Positions 52,096 through 59,997 of a stretch of 64,000 nt of DNA are shown one piece after another. The translations under genes and the position numbers were made by a program. Numbering within the stretch: the first letter of the stretch is position 1; each line of letters begins with the position of its first letter. The notes beneath the pieces were generated by a model that did no database searches, had not been told where the DNA came from, and saw nothing but the letters and a program-made list of their open reading frames with translations. The DNA lies in contig NZ_JASBRG010000001.1 of NCBI RefSeq assembly GCF_029961145.1, positions 496,001 through 560,000 on the forward strand, read 5' to 3'. This stretch comes from Pinibacter soli. GTDB lineage: Bacteria; Bacteroidota; Bacteroidia; Chitinophagales; Chitinophagaceae.

Positions 52096-53880
52096 CTAGA
52101 AATAGGTCACATACCCCAAATGTATCTTCGACTGCCTTGCATTAAACTTCAGGTCGTTTCGTTTGCCGGCGGCGAAGGAAATGTTGAAAAGACCGGCATT
52201 GGTTTCAAAGGCGAGACCGAGGCCGGCACCTATAAAAGTATTGGTTGTGTTAGTGTAGATACTTTTGTTAGCCACCCATGCGCCGTCTACAAACGAGAAC
52301 AGATAAGAGTTTTGGCCAATCAGAAATCTATACTCAACGGTGCCCACTGTATATTGAGAGGCATAGATGCTTTCTTCATCAAAACCGCGAAGCAGTTTGT
52401 AGCCTCCTATCTGAAACAATTCGTTGCGGTAAATGGAAGGGCTTTGCAGCCAACCGATGTTTGCACCTACTTTTATTGTAGCGTTATTTTGAATAGGAAA
52501 AAAATGAGCTGCGTCCACCTTTATCTTAAACTGGTAAGTGTTTAGCTTAACGGTATCGTATAATGATTCGTAAGAAAACCCAGGATCGTTCAGCTTTACA
52601 ATGCTGTTATTTTTGCGGATGGTTCTTGTTCCTGCAGTTGCCAGGATATGCAGTTCATTTCCCTTTCTTGGATTGAACCGATAGTTTGTTCTGAACAATT
52701 CATAATCCACACCAAGGTTATTGATGGTTTCATCTATTTCGTTGGGCAACGTCTTATTTTCTTTGATGGCATTGGTGTCCAGGTCCAAAAGATTTGTTCT
52801 GAAGCTCTGAAAAAACACCTTACCAGTCTGCGATGCGGATAATGCATACTGAACACCAGCCACAAAATTGATGTTGATGTATGAGGAATCCTTTTTCAAA
52901 AGATCAAACCCAAGATTGAGTCCGAACGGACTTTTCAAAATGAACGGCTGCTGATATACGAGATTAAGTCTTGGTGATTTAACCTGCAGCTGCTGCCAGT
53001 TAAGGCCTATCGTTTCACCGGATCCCAGGGAATTTCTCAGGTTTATGTTGGCTTCGCCGGTCACGAGCATTTTGTTGTCGTTCTGATCACTGCCAGGAAG
53101 CAGGCCGACCAAAACATTGATCTGGCTTGCTCTTTTTTGCTTCAGGTAAAGATTAACTACCGCACCGGCACTCACCATCGTCATATCCCATGCTTTTTCT
53201 TCCTCTAGGAATGGCAATTCACGCAATCTTGTGCTGATCTTTTGAAGTGTAGTTTTGGAATAGGGGCTGCCATTCGGAATGCCCAAATAACGCTGCAAGA
53301 AGTTGCTTGATATTTTTGCGGTGCCATACACACGAATGCTATCGATCTTGTAAAGCGGACCTTTATCCACTTTAAGGCTTGCATAAAACTTACTCTCTTC
53401 ATATCCCACACTGTCGAGTTGAACTTTTGCAAAGGGGTGGCCGTTGTTCTCAAAATAGTCAAGAATTCTCTGTTCGAGTTGCTGAAGTTGTGTGATGTTT
53501 AGAGGCTTATTGAAATAAAGTTTTGAGTTCCACCCAATCTGATCCATCATTTTGGTATCTACGGAAGTAATGTCTACGTAGGCCAACTGGTATCGTTCAC
53601 CAAGAAATAAATGAATGGAGGCAAATGTTGAATCAAAATGCAAACTGTCTATTGATACGGCCGTATAACCTTTCTCTTGCAATTTCTCTGGAATCTGATT
53701 GACATATTCCATGCAAAGCTGGCGGCTGGCAAAGTTTTCCTGCAAACGCAGCGACTTGATTACATTTTCATCCTGATCTACAGGCACAATGCGCAATGTA
53801 TATTGCGCCTGTGCGGAACAATATGCCATTATGCAAACAGCCAGGAGAACGATGTTAATATAACCTTGTACCTTTGGCAT
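52096..53880 (-). CDS. BamA/TamA-like outer-membrane protein (POTRA plus Omp85 barrel)
   Basis: A 594-residue outer-membrane protein. After a signal peptide (cut near CSAQA), POTRA-like segments (YFNKPLNITQLQQLEQRILDYFENNGHPFAKVQLDSV and GPLYKIDSIRVYGTAKISSNFLQRYLGIPNGSPYS, about 120-215) precede a 16-strand Omp85 barrel. The diagnostic loop motif is LLRGFDEES (about 498-506), and the chain ends in aromatic Phe (HLGYVTYF), as expected for BAM substrates. Shorter than BamA, so more likely an accessory assembly or surface-antigen protein. Divergent from hemW. Confidence 0.88.
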   Translation of the reverse strand: MPKVQGYINIVLLAVCIMAYCSAQAQYTLRIVPVDQDENVIKSLRLQENFASRQLCMEYVNQIPEKLQEKGYTAVSIDSLHFDSTFASIHLFLGERYQLAYVDITSVDTKMMDQIGWNSKLYFNKPLNITQLQQLEQRILDYFENNGHPFAKVQLDSVGYEESKFYASLKVDKGPLYKIDSIRVYGTAKISSNFLQRYLGIPNGSPYSKTTLQKISTRLRELPFLEEEKAWDMTMVSAGAVVNLYLKQKRASQINVLVGLLPGSDQNDNKMLVTGEANINLRNSLGSGETIGLNWQQLQVKSPRLNLVYQQPFILKSPFGLNLGFDLLKKDSSYININFVAGVQYALSASQTGKVFFQSFRTNLLDLDTNAIKENKTLPNEIDETINNLGVDYELFRTNYRFNPRKGNELHILATAGTRTIRKNNSIVKLNDPGFSYESLYDTVKLNTYQFKIKVDAAHFFPIQNNATIKVGANIGWLQSPSIYRNELFQIGGYKLLRGFDEESIYASQYTVGTVEYRFLIGQNSYLFSFVDGAWVANKSIYTNTTNTFIGAGLGLAFETNAGLFNISFAAGKRNDLKFNARQSKIHLGYVTYF

Positions 53881-53883
53881 CCT

Positions 53884-53905
53884 TTGAGTTGTTGGTTGTT
53901 AGTTG
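53884..53905. repeat. Short heptad array (GTTGTTA family) in the hemW divergent promoter
   Basis: gttgttg gttgtta gttgttg words, with CTAACAACT complementarity at about 53919-53927, in the 89-bp spacer. Confidence 0.5.
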
Positions 53906-53969
53906 TTGGGCGAAGTCTAACAACTATCTACTTTCTAAATTAAACTGTAATATTCAAATTTTTTTTCGC

Positions 53970-55097
53970 ATGGCAGGCATTTATATTCATATTCCTTTTT
54001 GTAAAAAAGCCTGTCATTACTGCAATTTTCATTTCTCTACATCACTGCAATTAAAACCCGCATTTGTTGATGCCATTGTAAAGGAAATAACGTTACGCAA
54101 AGAATATCTCGCAAACGAAAAAATAAACACGATCTATTTTGGCGGCGGTACGCCAAGCCTGTTGTCTGCTGAAGAGCTGAGCAGAATTTTTACCGCTTTG
54201 CATGAAAACTTTTCAATCAACAATAACATTGAAATAACATTGGAAACAAATCCTGATGACATTAACGCTGAAAGTTTACAGGTTTGGAAAAATGCAGGCA
54301 TAAACAGATTAAGCATCGGCATACAATCTTTTTTTGAAGAGGACCTTCAATGGATGAACAGGGCACATAATGCGACGCAGGCAAAGCAATCTATTTTGCT
54401 GGCGCAGGCGGCCGGCATACACAATATTACAATCGATCTTATTTACGGAACGCCAACGCTTACGAATGAGAAATGGCAGCAGAATGTGCAAACCGCCATT
54501 GATTTGAATATTCCGCATCTTTCTTGCTATGCGCTGACGGTTGAACCCAAAACAGCGCTGGAGAAAATGATCGAGCAAAAGAAATTGCAGGATGTTAACC
54601 AGGACTTGCAATCGCAACAGTTTCTCGATTTGATGAAATGGCTTTCTGATGCAGGTTTTGAGCATTATGAAATTTCCAATTTTGCCAAAAAGGGTTTCAG
54701 GAGCCAGCACAACTCTTCTTACTGGCGCGGGGAAAAATATCTTGGTCTTGGTCCTTCTGCACATTCTTTTGATGGCGTTTCACGGCAGTGGAACATTTCC
54801 AATAATCCTTTGTACATTAAAAAGATTGCGGAAGGCGAAAACTTCTTTGAAGGCGAAACACTTACTCCCACTCAGCAATTGAACGAATATATCATGACCG
54901 CCTTGCGAACCATTGAAGGGATTGACCTGACATTGGTTAAAAGTCATTTCGGCGAAAAGGCAGCCGGCGACATAACCTTAGGTATTCAAAAATATGTGGA
55001 CGGCAGCAATGCCGTTTTCCAGGATAATTTTATCCGTTTAACACACGAGGGAAAATTGTTCGCGGATGGAATTGCATCGGATTTGTTTGTGGTGTGA
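53970..55097 (+). CDS. hemW: HemW (radical SAM heme chaperone family)
   Basis: A 375-residue radical-SAM protein. The cluster motif is C11xxxC15xxC18 followed by N-F; the fourth Cys of true HemN (CxC) is replaced by Phe20, which places it with HemW rather than coproporphyrinogen oxidase. Also visible: YFGGGTPSLL, ETNPDD, NRLSIGIQSF, DLIYGTP and the HemW C-terminal domain (SSYWRGEKYLGLGPSAHSF). HemW inserts heme into respiratory enzymes. The start is the ATG at 53970; a longer frame to 53874 overlaps the divergent gene. Confidence 0.93.
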   Translation: MAGIYIHIPFCKKACHYCNFHFSTSLQLKPAFVDAIVKEITLRKEYLANEKINTIYFGGGTPSLLSAEELSRIFTALHENFSINNNIEITLETNPDDINAESLQVWKNAGINRLSIGIQSFFEEDLQWMNRAHNATQAKQSILLAQAAGIHNITIDLIYGTPTLTNEKWQQNVQTAIDLNIPHLSCYALTVEPKTALEKMIEQKKLQDVNQDLQSQQFLDLMKWLSDAGFEHYEISNFAKKGFRSQHNSSYWRGEKYLGLGPSAHSFDGVSRQWNISNNPLYIKKIAEGENFFEGETLTPTQQLNEYIMTALRTIEGIDLTLVKSHFGEKAAGDITLGIQKYVDGSNAVFQDNFIRLTHEGKLFADGIASDLFVV

Positions 55098-55195
55098 CGA
55101 GAAACAAAGCACGCAGATGACACCGATTTAGCAGATTTACGCTGATTTTTTCGGGAGGTCGCAACTTAACAAAACGGATTATATGCAGGTGCTCC

Positions 55196-55231
55196 CTTAA
55201 TTCCTAATTCCTAATTCCTAATTCCTAATTC
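55196..55231 (+). repeat. Five-copy heptad tract CCTAATT
   Basis: The 7-bp word aattcct is repeated five times with almost no change. Degenerate copies in the same orientation resume at 55520-55556, beyond the nested palindrome. Confidence 0.85.
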
Positions 55232-55519
55232 AATGTCGTTTCCTTAAGAATAACTTCCTTGGTGGGATTGCTTCGACCCATCCCTGCAATTCAGAAATGT
55301 TTTCCTTTTACAATCTCAACTCTCGGCAGGGTCTCGCAATGACGGCGCTTCTATTTTGAACTTTAGGCAACAACCAGTACAACAGAATTCGAAAGTGGCA
55401 ACGTCATTGCGAGCCCCTGCAGAGGATAAATGATTGAACTATAAAAAGTAAAATAAACAAACAAAAATGGGGCGAAGCAATCTCATTCAGAAAATGTATC
55501 CTTATGGAAACGACATTGA
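55231..55519. repeat. ~290-bp nested palindromic element (CAATGTCGTTTCC ends)
   Basis: The outer arms 55231-55279 and 55469-55519 are inverted copies (ends caatgtcgtttcc / ggaaacgacattg, inner word GATTGCTTCG). An inner pair, 55325-55343 and 55402-55420, matches 18 of 19 bases inverted (CTCGCAATGACG). The middle is noncoding. The element sits inside a heptad tract. An 18-bp relative of its end (caatgtcgtttagttaag) is found at 63973-63990. Confidence 0.75.
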
Positions 55520-55730
55520 TTTCTAAATCCCAATTTCTAACTCCTAATTCCTGATTGTTCAGGTAATCCAATTCGGGTATAAGTTGTCTGGAATTGTTGT
55601 AATTTTATTCTTCTGGAAATAACGTAAAATCTTCGGAAATAACCCCGTCATCTCATCGATTTTCCATCCCTCAAAAAACAATTGATTTACGGAATCCTTT
55701 CTATCCTCATTCATTTCTAAACATCAATAA

Positions 55731-55738
55731 AAAGGAGG
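55731..55738 (+). promoter_or_regulatory. Exact Shine-Dalgarno AAAGGAGG
   Basis: Five bases before the ATG at 55744. Genes in this window otherwise have A/T-rich leaders without such a site, as is typical of Bacteroidota. Confidence 0.85.
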
Positions 55739-55743
55739 ACGTT

Positions 55744-57147
55744 ATGGCTCAGGAAAATAATTTTCAGCAGCTAAAAGCAATGCTGCGCGGAGAACTCATT
55801 GAACCCACCGATGCAAACTACAACCTTGCCCGTAAAGTTTACAATGGTATGATCGACAAAAAGCCTGCCGCCATTGCGAAATGCAATGATGTGGCGGATG
55901 TAATTGCCTGCGTAAACTTTGCAAGGGAAAACAAAATTTTGCTGGCCGTGCGTGGCGGAGGCCACAATGGCGGCGGCCTGGGTGTTTGTGACGATGGACT
56001 GGTGATTGCCCTTTCAGGTATTCGCTATGCTCATGTTGATCCTGTTGCGAAAACAGTTCGTGTGGGCGGCGGTAGCACATGGGCAGATGTTGACCACGCA
56101 ACCCATGCGTTTGGACTTGCTACACCAAGCGGCATCATTTCTACTACCGGTGTTGGCGGCTTAACGCTAGGCGGTGGTCTTGGTCACCTCACCAGGAAAT
56201 GCGGTTTATCAATTGATAATTTATTGGAAGCCGACGTAGTGCTTGCCGATGGCACTTGCGTTACAGCGAACGAAAAAAATAATGAGGACCTTTTCTGGGC
56301 GCTTCGTGGCGGCGGTGGCAACTTTGGCGTAGTTACTTCTTTCTTATTTCAGCTTCACAATGTGGATACCTTGTACGCGGGCCCAATGCTTTGGGAACTC
56401 GGCGAAAGCAAGCGCATCATGAAATGGTACCGCGACTTTATTACTACGGCTCCTGACGAACTCAACGGCTTCTTTGCATTTCTGACTGTTCCTCCTGGTC
56501 CTCCGTTCCCGGAAAATCTGCATAATAAAAAAATGTGCGGCATCGTGTGGGCCTATTCGGGCGCATTGGATAAAGCGGAAAAAGTATTTGAACCTATCCG
56601 CAATCTTGGCAACATTGCATTGGATTTTGTAGGACCTATTCCTCATCCGGCTTTGCAAAGTATGTTCGACGCTTTATACGTGCCGGGCTACCAGTGGTAC
56701 TGGCGTGCAGACTACATGAATGAATTAAGCGACAAGGCTATTGATGAACATATAAAATTTGGTAGCGCAATGCCAACAATGTGGTCCACTATGCATATGT
56801 ATCCGGTAAATGGCGCGGCAGGAAGAGTAAAAAATGATGCAACCGCATGGAGCTATCGTGATGCAACATGGGCACAAGTGATAGTGGGTGTAGATCCCGA
56901 TCCTGCAAACAGGGACCTCGTTACCAAATGGACAAAAGACTATTGGGAAGCGCTTCACCCATATTCTGCGGGAGGTGCGTATATCAATTTTATGATGGAC
57001 GAAGGACAAGACAGAATCAGAGCTACCTATAAAGATAATTACGACAAGCTTGCCATGGTCAAAGCGAAGTATGACCCGAATAATTTATTTAGAGTAAATC
57101 AGAATATTAAACCGGCGGTGATGACTGAAGCGGCGGGACACGCGTGA
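55744..57147 (+). CDS. FAD-binding oxidoreductase (PCMH type, BBE C-terminal domain)
   Basis: A 467-residue flavoenzyme of the berberine-bridge-like family. The FAD domain carries RGGGHNGGG with H74 as the probable covalent FAD-linking His; GVGGLTLGGGLGHLTRKCGLSIDNL and DLFWALRGGGGNFGVVT follow. The segment before GVGG (SGIISTT) has no Cys where bicovalent relatives have one, so attachment is probably through His only. The BBE segment YDPNNLFRVNQNI lies near the C-terminus. No signal peptide is seen. It has a strong Shine-Dalgarno, unlike its neighbours, and stands alone behind a repeat-rich region, which suggests acquisition. Substrate unknown; sugars or phenols are typical. Confidence 0.9.
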   Translation: MAQENNFQQLKAMLRGELIEPTDANYNLARKVYNGMIDKKPAAIAKCNDVADVIACVNFARENKILLAVRGGGHNGGGLGVCDDGLVIALSGIRYAHVDPVAKTVRVGGGSTWADVDHATHAFGLATPSGIISTTGVGGLTLGGGLGHLTRKCGLSIDNLLEADVVLADGTCVTANEKNNEDLFWALRGGGGNFGVVTSFLFQLHNVDTLYAGPMLWELGESKRIMKWYRDFITTAPDELNGFFAFLTVPPGPPFPENLHNKKMCGIVWAYSGALDKAEKVFEPIRNLGNIALDFVGPIPHPALQSMFDALYVPGYQWYWRADYMNELSDKAIDEHIKFGSAMPTMWSTMHMYPVNGAAGRVKNDATAWSYRDATWAQVIVGVDPDPANRDLVTKWTKDYWEALHPYSAGGAYINFMMDEGQDRIRATYKDNYDKLAMVKAKYDPNNLFRVNQNIKPAVMTEAAGHA

Positions 57148-57150
57148 TTA

Positions 57151-57330
57151 ATTGAGAGTGGAGAATTGAGAGTTGAGAGTTGTTAGAAAGAGTTTGGGCT
57201 CTGCAAGGCTTGTAGCCTTGCAGATTTATTTCATTGCCTTTGGTAATCATTCAAACCATCGCCTAAGACGATAGAATGAACCTGCGAAGCTATAAGCTTC
57301 GCAGAGCGGCAACTCTCAATTCTCCACTTT
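57151..57330. repeat. Heptad hairpin (GAGTTGA family) with two 10-bp internal hairpins
   Basis: The outer arms 57156-57175 / 57310-57329 match 19 of 20 bases and are 7-periodic. Inside lie two perfect 10-bp stems with 3-nt loops: 57201-57223 (ctgcaaggct) and 57282-57304 (ctgcgaagct). It lies between convergent genes and touches the gpsA stop codon; probably also a terminator. Confidence 0.75.
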
Positions 57331-58366
57331 ACAAAAGTTTTTCCTCGATAAAGCGGAAGCCTTTCCGCGCAGGTAATTGCTCCCAAAGAATTTTGTAGAC
57401 AGTTTCTGCGATGGGCATTTCTGCGCCCACTTCTTTGTTGATGTAGTAAATACATTTGCTGGCGTTGTAGCCTTCAGCCACCATGTTCATTTCAAGTTGT
57501 GCGGAAATAACGGAGTATCCTTTGCCGATCATATTGCCAAAGGTTCTGTTACGGCTGTGGAGTGAATAACAGGTCACCAGCAAATCGCCCAAATAAACGG
57601 ATGTTGCATAATTGGCGACTTTTTTATGTGAAATAGGATTTTCACTTTCATGCATACCCACTTCAATATTTCGAATGCCAACCTTTTGCAGAAAGCCAGC
57701 CATTTCATCGGCAGCATTGGAAATGAGCACGCTTAAAAAATTGTCTCCGTATTCAAGGCCGTGCGCAATACCGGAACCCAATGCATAAATATTTTTTAAA
57801 ACAGCAGCATATTGTACTCCGATCAAATCGTTATTGGTAGCAGTGTTGATGTAGTAGGTGCGAAAATATTTTGCGATCTCTGCAACTTCCTCTTCTTTAT
57901 TACCTGAGAAGGTGAGGTAAGAAAGTTTTTCTGACGCAACTTCTTCTGCGTGGCAAGGACCCATAACGGTGAAATAGTTTGAAGAAGATACATTGAATTG
58001 TTGTTTCAAATAGTCATTCAACAAGATGTTGATGCCAGGTAAAATTCCTTTTACCGCAGAGATGATCTTCTTTCCTTCAAACACAGTTGGATGAACGGTT
58101 CCAAGCACATCCAGCAGATATGCAGAAGGAACGCCAATTACAACACAGTCACTTGAAGCAATTGTTGCGTTGATATCAATACTAAGAGTAAGTAAAGCCG
58201 TATCAAAATAAACAGATGATAAATGTGTTGGATTATGATGACGCTTTGCGAGATGCTCCGCAACCTCTTCTTTGCGAACCCACCAATTCACGGGAATTTT
58301 ATTATCAGTAAGAATTTTAACCAAAGCAGTTGCCCAACTTCCGGCTCCTATTATTCCAAATTTCAT
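57329..58366 (-). CDS. gpsA: Glycerol-3-phosphate dehydrogenase [NAD(P)+]
   Basis: A 345-residue cytoplasmic enzyme that reduces dihydroxyacetone phosphate to sn-glycerol-3-phosphate for phospholipid synthesis. Rossmann motif GIIGAGSWATAL (4-15), the VVIGVPSAYL segment, ISAVKGI (catalytic-Lys region), VMGPCHAEEVA and the second conserved Lys in VLKNIYALGSGIAHGLEYGDN are visible, and the helical C-terminal domain (SRNRTFGNMIGKGYS, VAEGYNASK) is complete. It ends inside the heptad hairpin arm. Confidence 0.95.
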   Translation of the reverse strand: MKFGIIGAGSWATALVKILTDNKIPVNWWVRKEEVAEHLAKRHHNPTHLSSVYFDTALLTLSIDINATIASSDCVVIGVPSAYLLDVLGTVHPTVFEGKKIISAVKGILPGINILLNDYLKQQFNVSSSNYFTVMGPCHAEEVASEKLSYLTFSGNKEEEVAEIAKYFRTYYINTATNNDLIGVQYAAVLKNIYALGSGIAHGLEYGDNFLSVLISNAADEMAGFLQKVGIRNIEVGMHESENPISHKKVANYATSVYLGDLLVTCYSLHSRNRTFGNMIGKGYSVISAQLEMNMVAEGYNASKCIYYINKEVGAEMPIAETVYKILWEQLPARKGFRFIEEKLL

Positions 58367-58411
58367 GGCAAATCAATTTTAAAACACTAAGCTTCAAAGA
58401 TTCGTAAAAAT

Positions 58412-58536
58412 CGTTTGCGAAACAAATTGATGATTTACATTCAGCAACTCGTTTCGCAAACATCTAATAACACAGGGTGTACGCAATAAGTTTCGCAACC
58501 CTCCCTATTAATTATTCTTTATTAATTATTAATTGC
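58412..58536. repeat. Short repeats between gpsA and the adaptor gene
   Basis: gtttgcgaaac (58413-58423) is inverted at 58451-58461; a single TAATTAA-family heptad array lies at 58504-58536 next to the adaptor stop. No full hairpin partner for the array is seen. Confidence 0.5.
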
Positions 58537-58539
58537 TTC

Positions 58540-59958
58540 CTATTTTTTCTTTTGATCAAACAACTTATCCTTATCCACCACTTGCACTTTAGTGCCGTCT
58601 TTCAGAGTTTTGCTTATCAGAGAATATGGGCCAGAAATAACTTCGTCGCCTTCTTTGACACCGCTTACAACCTGAATGTAGTTTACATCCTGGATGTCAG
58701 TTTTCACAATTGCTTTCTTTACCGTTTTGTCTGCCTGCAAGATGTACACTACTTCTTCAAGATCATCGACAGATGTTTTCTTATCCTGTTCTGTTGGGCC
58801 AGTATTGTCTTTGTTGTTATTGTTGTTATTGTTGTTATTGGCATTTGCGTCTACAGAGTTCTTTGACTTGTCGATAGCATTATCAGAACCTTTCTCTCTT
58901 GTGGTTACTGCATTGATTGGAACAGACAATACATTTTCATTTCTTTTTGTCTGGATATCGGCACTTGCACTCATACCCGGGCGGAATGGAGATCCACCAT
59001 TTTTTGCTGTTGAAAGATCTTTGTAAGAATCAGGCAGTAATCTGATGTACACTTTATAGTTGGTCACATCGTTTGACGTAGCAGCGGTAGAGGACGCCGT
59101 AGCTGCAGTAGTATTGCTGCTCGCGATCTGTGTAATGATACCTTTGAACTTGCGATTGTTGTATGCATCAACTTCTACCAAAGCGGAATCGCCGAGTTTT
59201 ACTTTCGGAATGTCATTTTCACTCACATCAACACGCACTTCAATTTTGTTCATGTCTGCAATGCGCATCATCTCGGTACCGGCCATCATAGAACTACCTA
59301 CCACGCGTTCACCTTTTTTCACGCTCATCAAAGAAACGATGCCGCTCATTGGAGAAAGAATAGTTGTACGGCTAAGATCTTTCGCGGCTTTATCAAGATT
59401 TGCCTGGGCGCTAATGGTGGCAGCCTGGTTGCTTTTTATTCCTTGCACAGCCGCATTGTAACTTGCTTTAGCAGATAAGTAAGCACTTTCTGCTTGTTCG
59501 AATTCTGCTTGAGAAATTACTTTTTCATTCAGCAGTTGTTTTTGACGATCATACGCTTTCTGTGTTTGATTCATTGACGCTTTCAAGCCATTCAATTGTT
59601 CCTGGCTATTACTTACGGTAGCACGTTGCTGATTCACAACTGCCGCCGCCTGATCGCGTTGCGTAGCATAAATGTCAGGATATATTTTTGCAAGCACCTG
59701 GCCTTTTTTCACGCTGTCGCCTTCTGCAACTGTAAGCTCAATGATCTCTCCGGAAATATCGGGACTGATCTTTACTTCAATTTCCGGATATACTTTTCCG
59801 CTTGCATTTACGGTTTCAATAATTGTTCTCTTAGCTGCCTTTTCCGCGGTTACTTTTACCCCTTCATCTTTTCCAAAAGCACCTGCTTTTTGTAATACTA
59901 CCAACAAAACAACTACTAGTACAACTGATATTATTATCCAAAGCAATTTCTTGTTCAT
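58540..59958 (-). CDS. HlyD/MacA-type periplasmic adaptor (membrane fusion protein)
   Basis: A 472-residue adaptor for a tripartite efflux pump. The N-terminal anchor helix (about 5-25) is followed by a lipoyl half (VEGDSVKKGQVLAKIYPD), a long coiled-coil hairpin (about 80-185), the second lipoyl half (SPMSGIVSLMSVKKGERVVGS), a beta-barrel (MRIADMNKIEVRVDVSENDIPKV) and a membrane-proximal domain. Residues 374-382 are nine consecutive Asn, encoded by a 9-bp microsatellite, in a disordered insertion. It follows the TolC-like gene by 39 bp. No pump gene follows; the next gene is gpsA, so the inner-membrane pump must be encoded elsewhere. Confidence 0.92.
   Translation of the reverse strand: MNKKLLWIIISVVLVVVLLVVLQKAGAFGKDEGVKVTAEKAAKRTIIETVNASGKVYPEIEVKISPDISGEIIELTVAEGDSVKKGQVLAKIYPDIYATQRDQAAAVVNQQRATVSNSQEQLNGLKASMNQTQKAYDRQKQLLNEKVISQAEFEQAESAYLSAKASYNAAVQGIKSNQAATISAQANLDKAAKDLSRTTILSPMSGIVSLMSVKKGERVVGSSMMAGTEMMRIADMNKIEVRVDVSENDIPKVKLGDSALVEVDAYNNRKFKGIITQIASSNTTAATASSTAATSNDVTNYKVYIRLLPDSYKDLSTAKNGGSPFRPGMSASADIQTKRNENVLSVPINAVTTREKGSDNAIDKSKNSVDANANNNNNNNNNKDNTGPTEQDKKTSVDDLEEVVYILQADKTVKKAIVKTDIQDVNYIQVVSGVKEGDEVISGPYSLISKTLKDGTKVQVVDKDKLFDQKKK
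58811..58837 (-). repeat. 9-bp microsatellite coding poly-Asn
   Basis: Three perfect copies of ttgttgtta (plus-strand reading) with a partial fourth, giving Asn codons in the adaptor gene. Length change is in frame. Confidence 0.9.
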
Positions 59959-59997
59959 AAAGTGTTCTTTTCAATTATAGACTGGTTTAGTTTTGGG

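Larger units (their letters stand above)
55098..55743. other. Gene-free 646 bp of nested repeats
   Basis: It holds CGCAGAT-family words (55104-55150), a five-copy heptad tract AATTCCT (55196-55231), a ~290-bp nested palindrome (55231-55519), a second heptad tract in the same orientation (55520-55556), and about 190 bp of unique leader before the FAD-enzyme gene with an exact Shine-Dalgarno. No ORF of note. Confidence 0.7.

Noticed and set aside
53874-53969. N-terminal extension of hemW
   Set aside because: It overlaps the start of the divergent BamA-like gene, and HemW proteins begin at MAGIYIHIPFC.
55196-55231. Direct repeats resembling a CRISPR array
   Set aside because: The unit is 7 bp with no spacers and there are no cas genes nearby.
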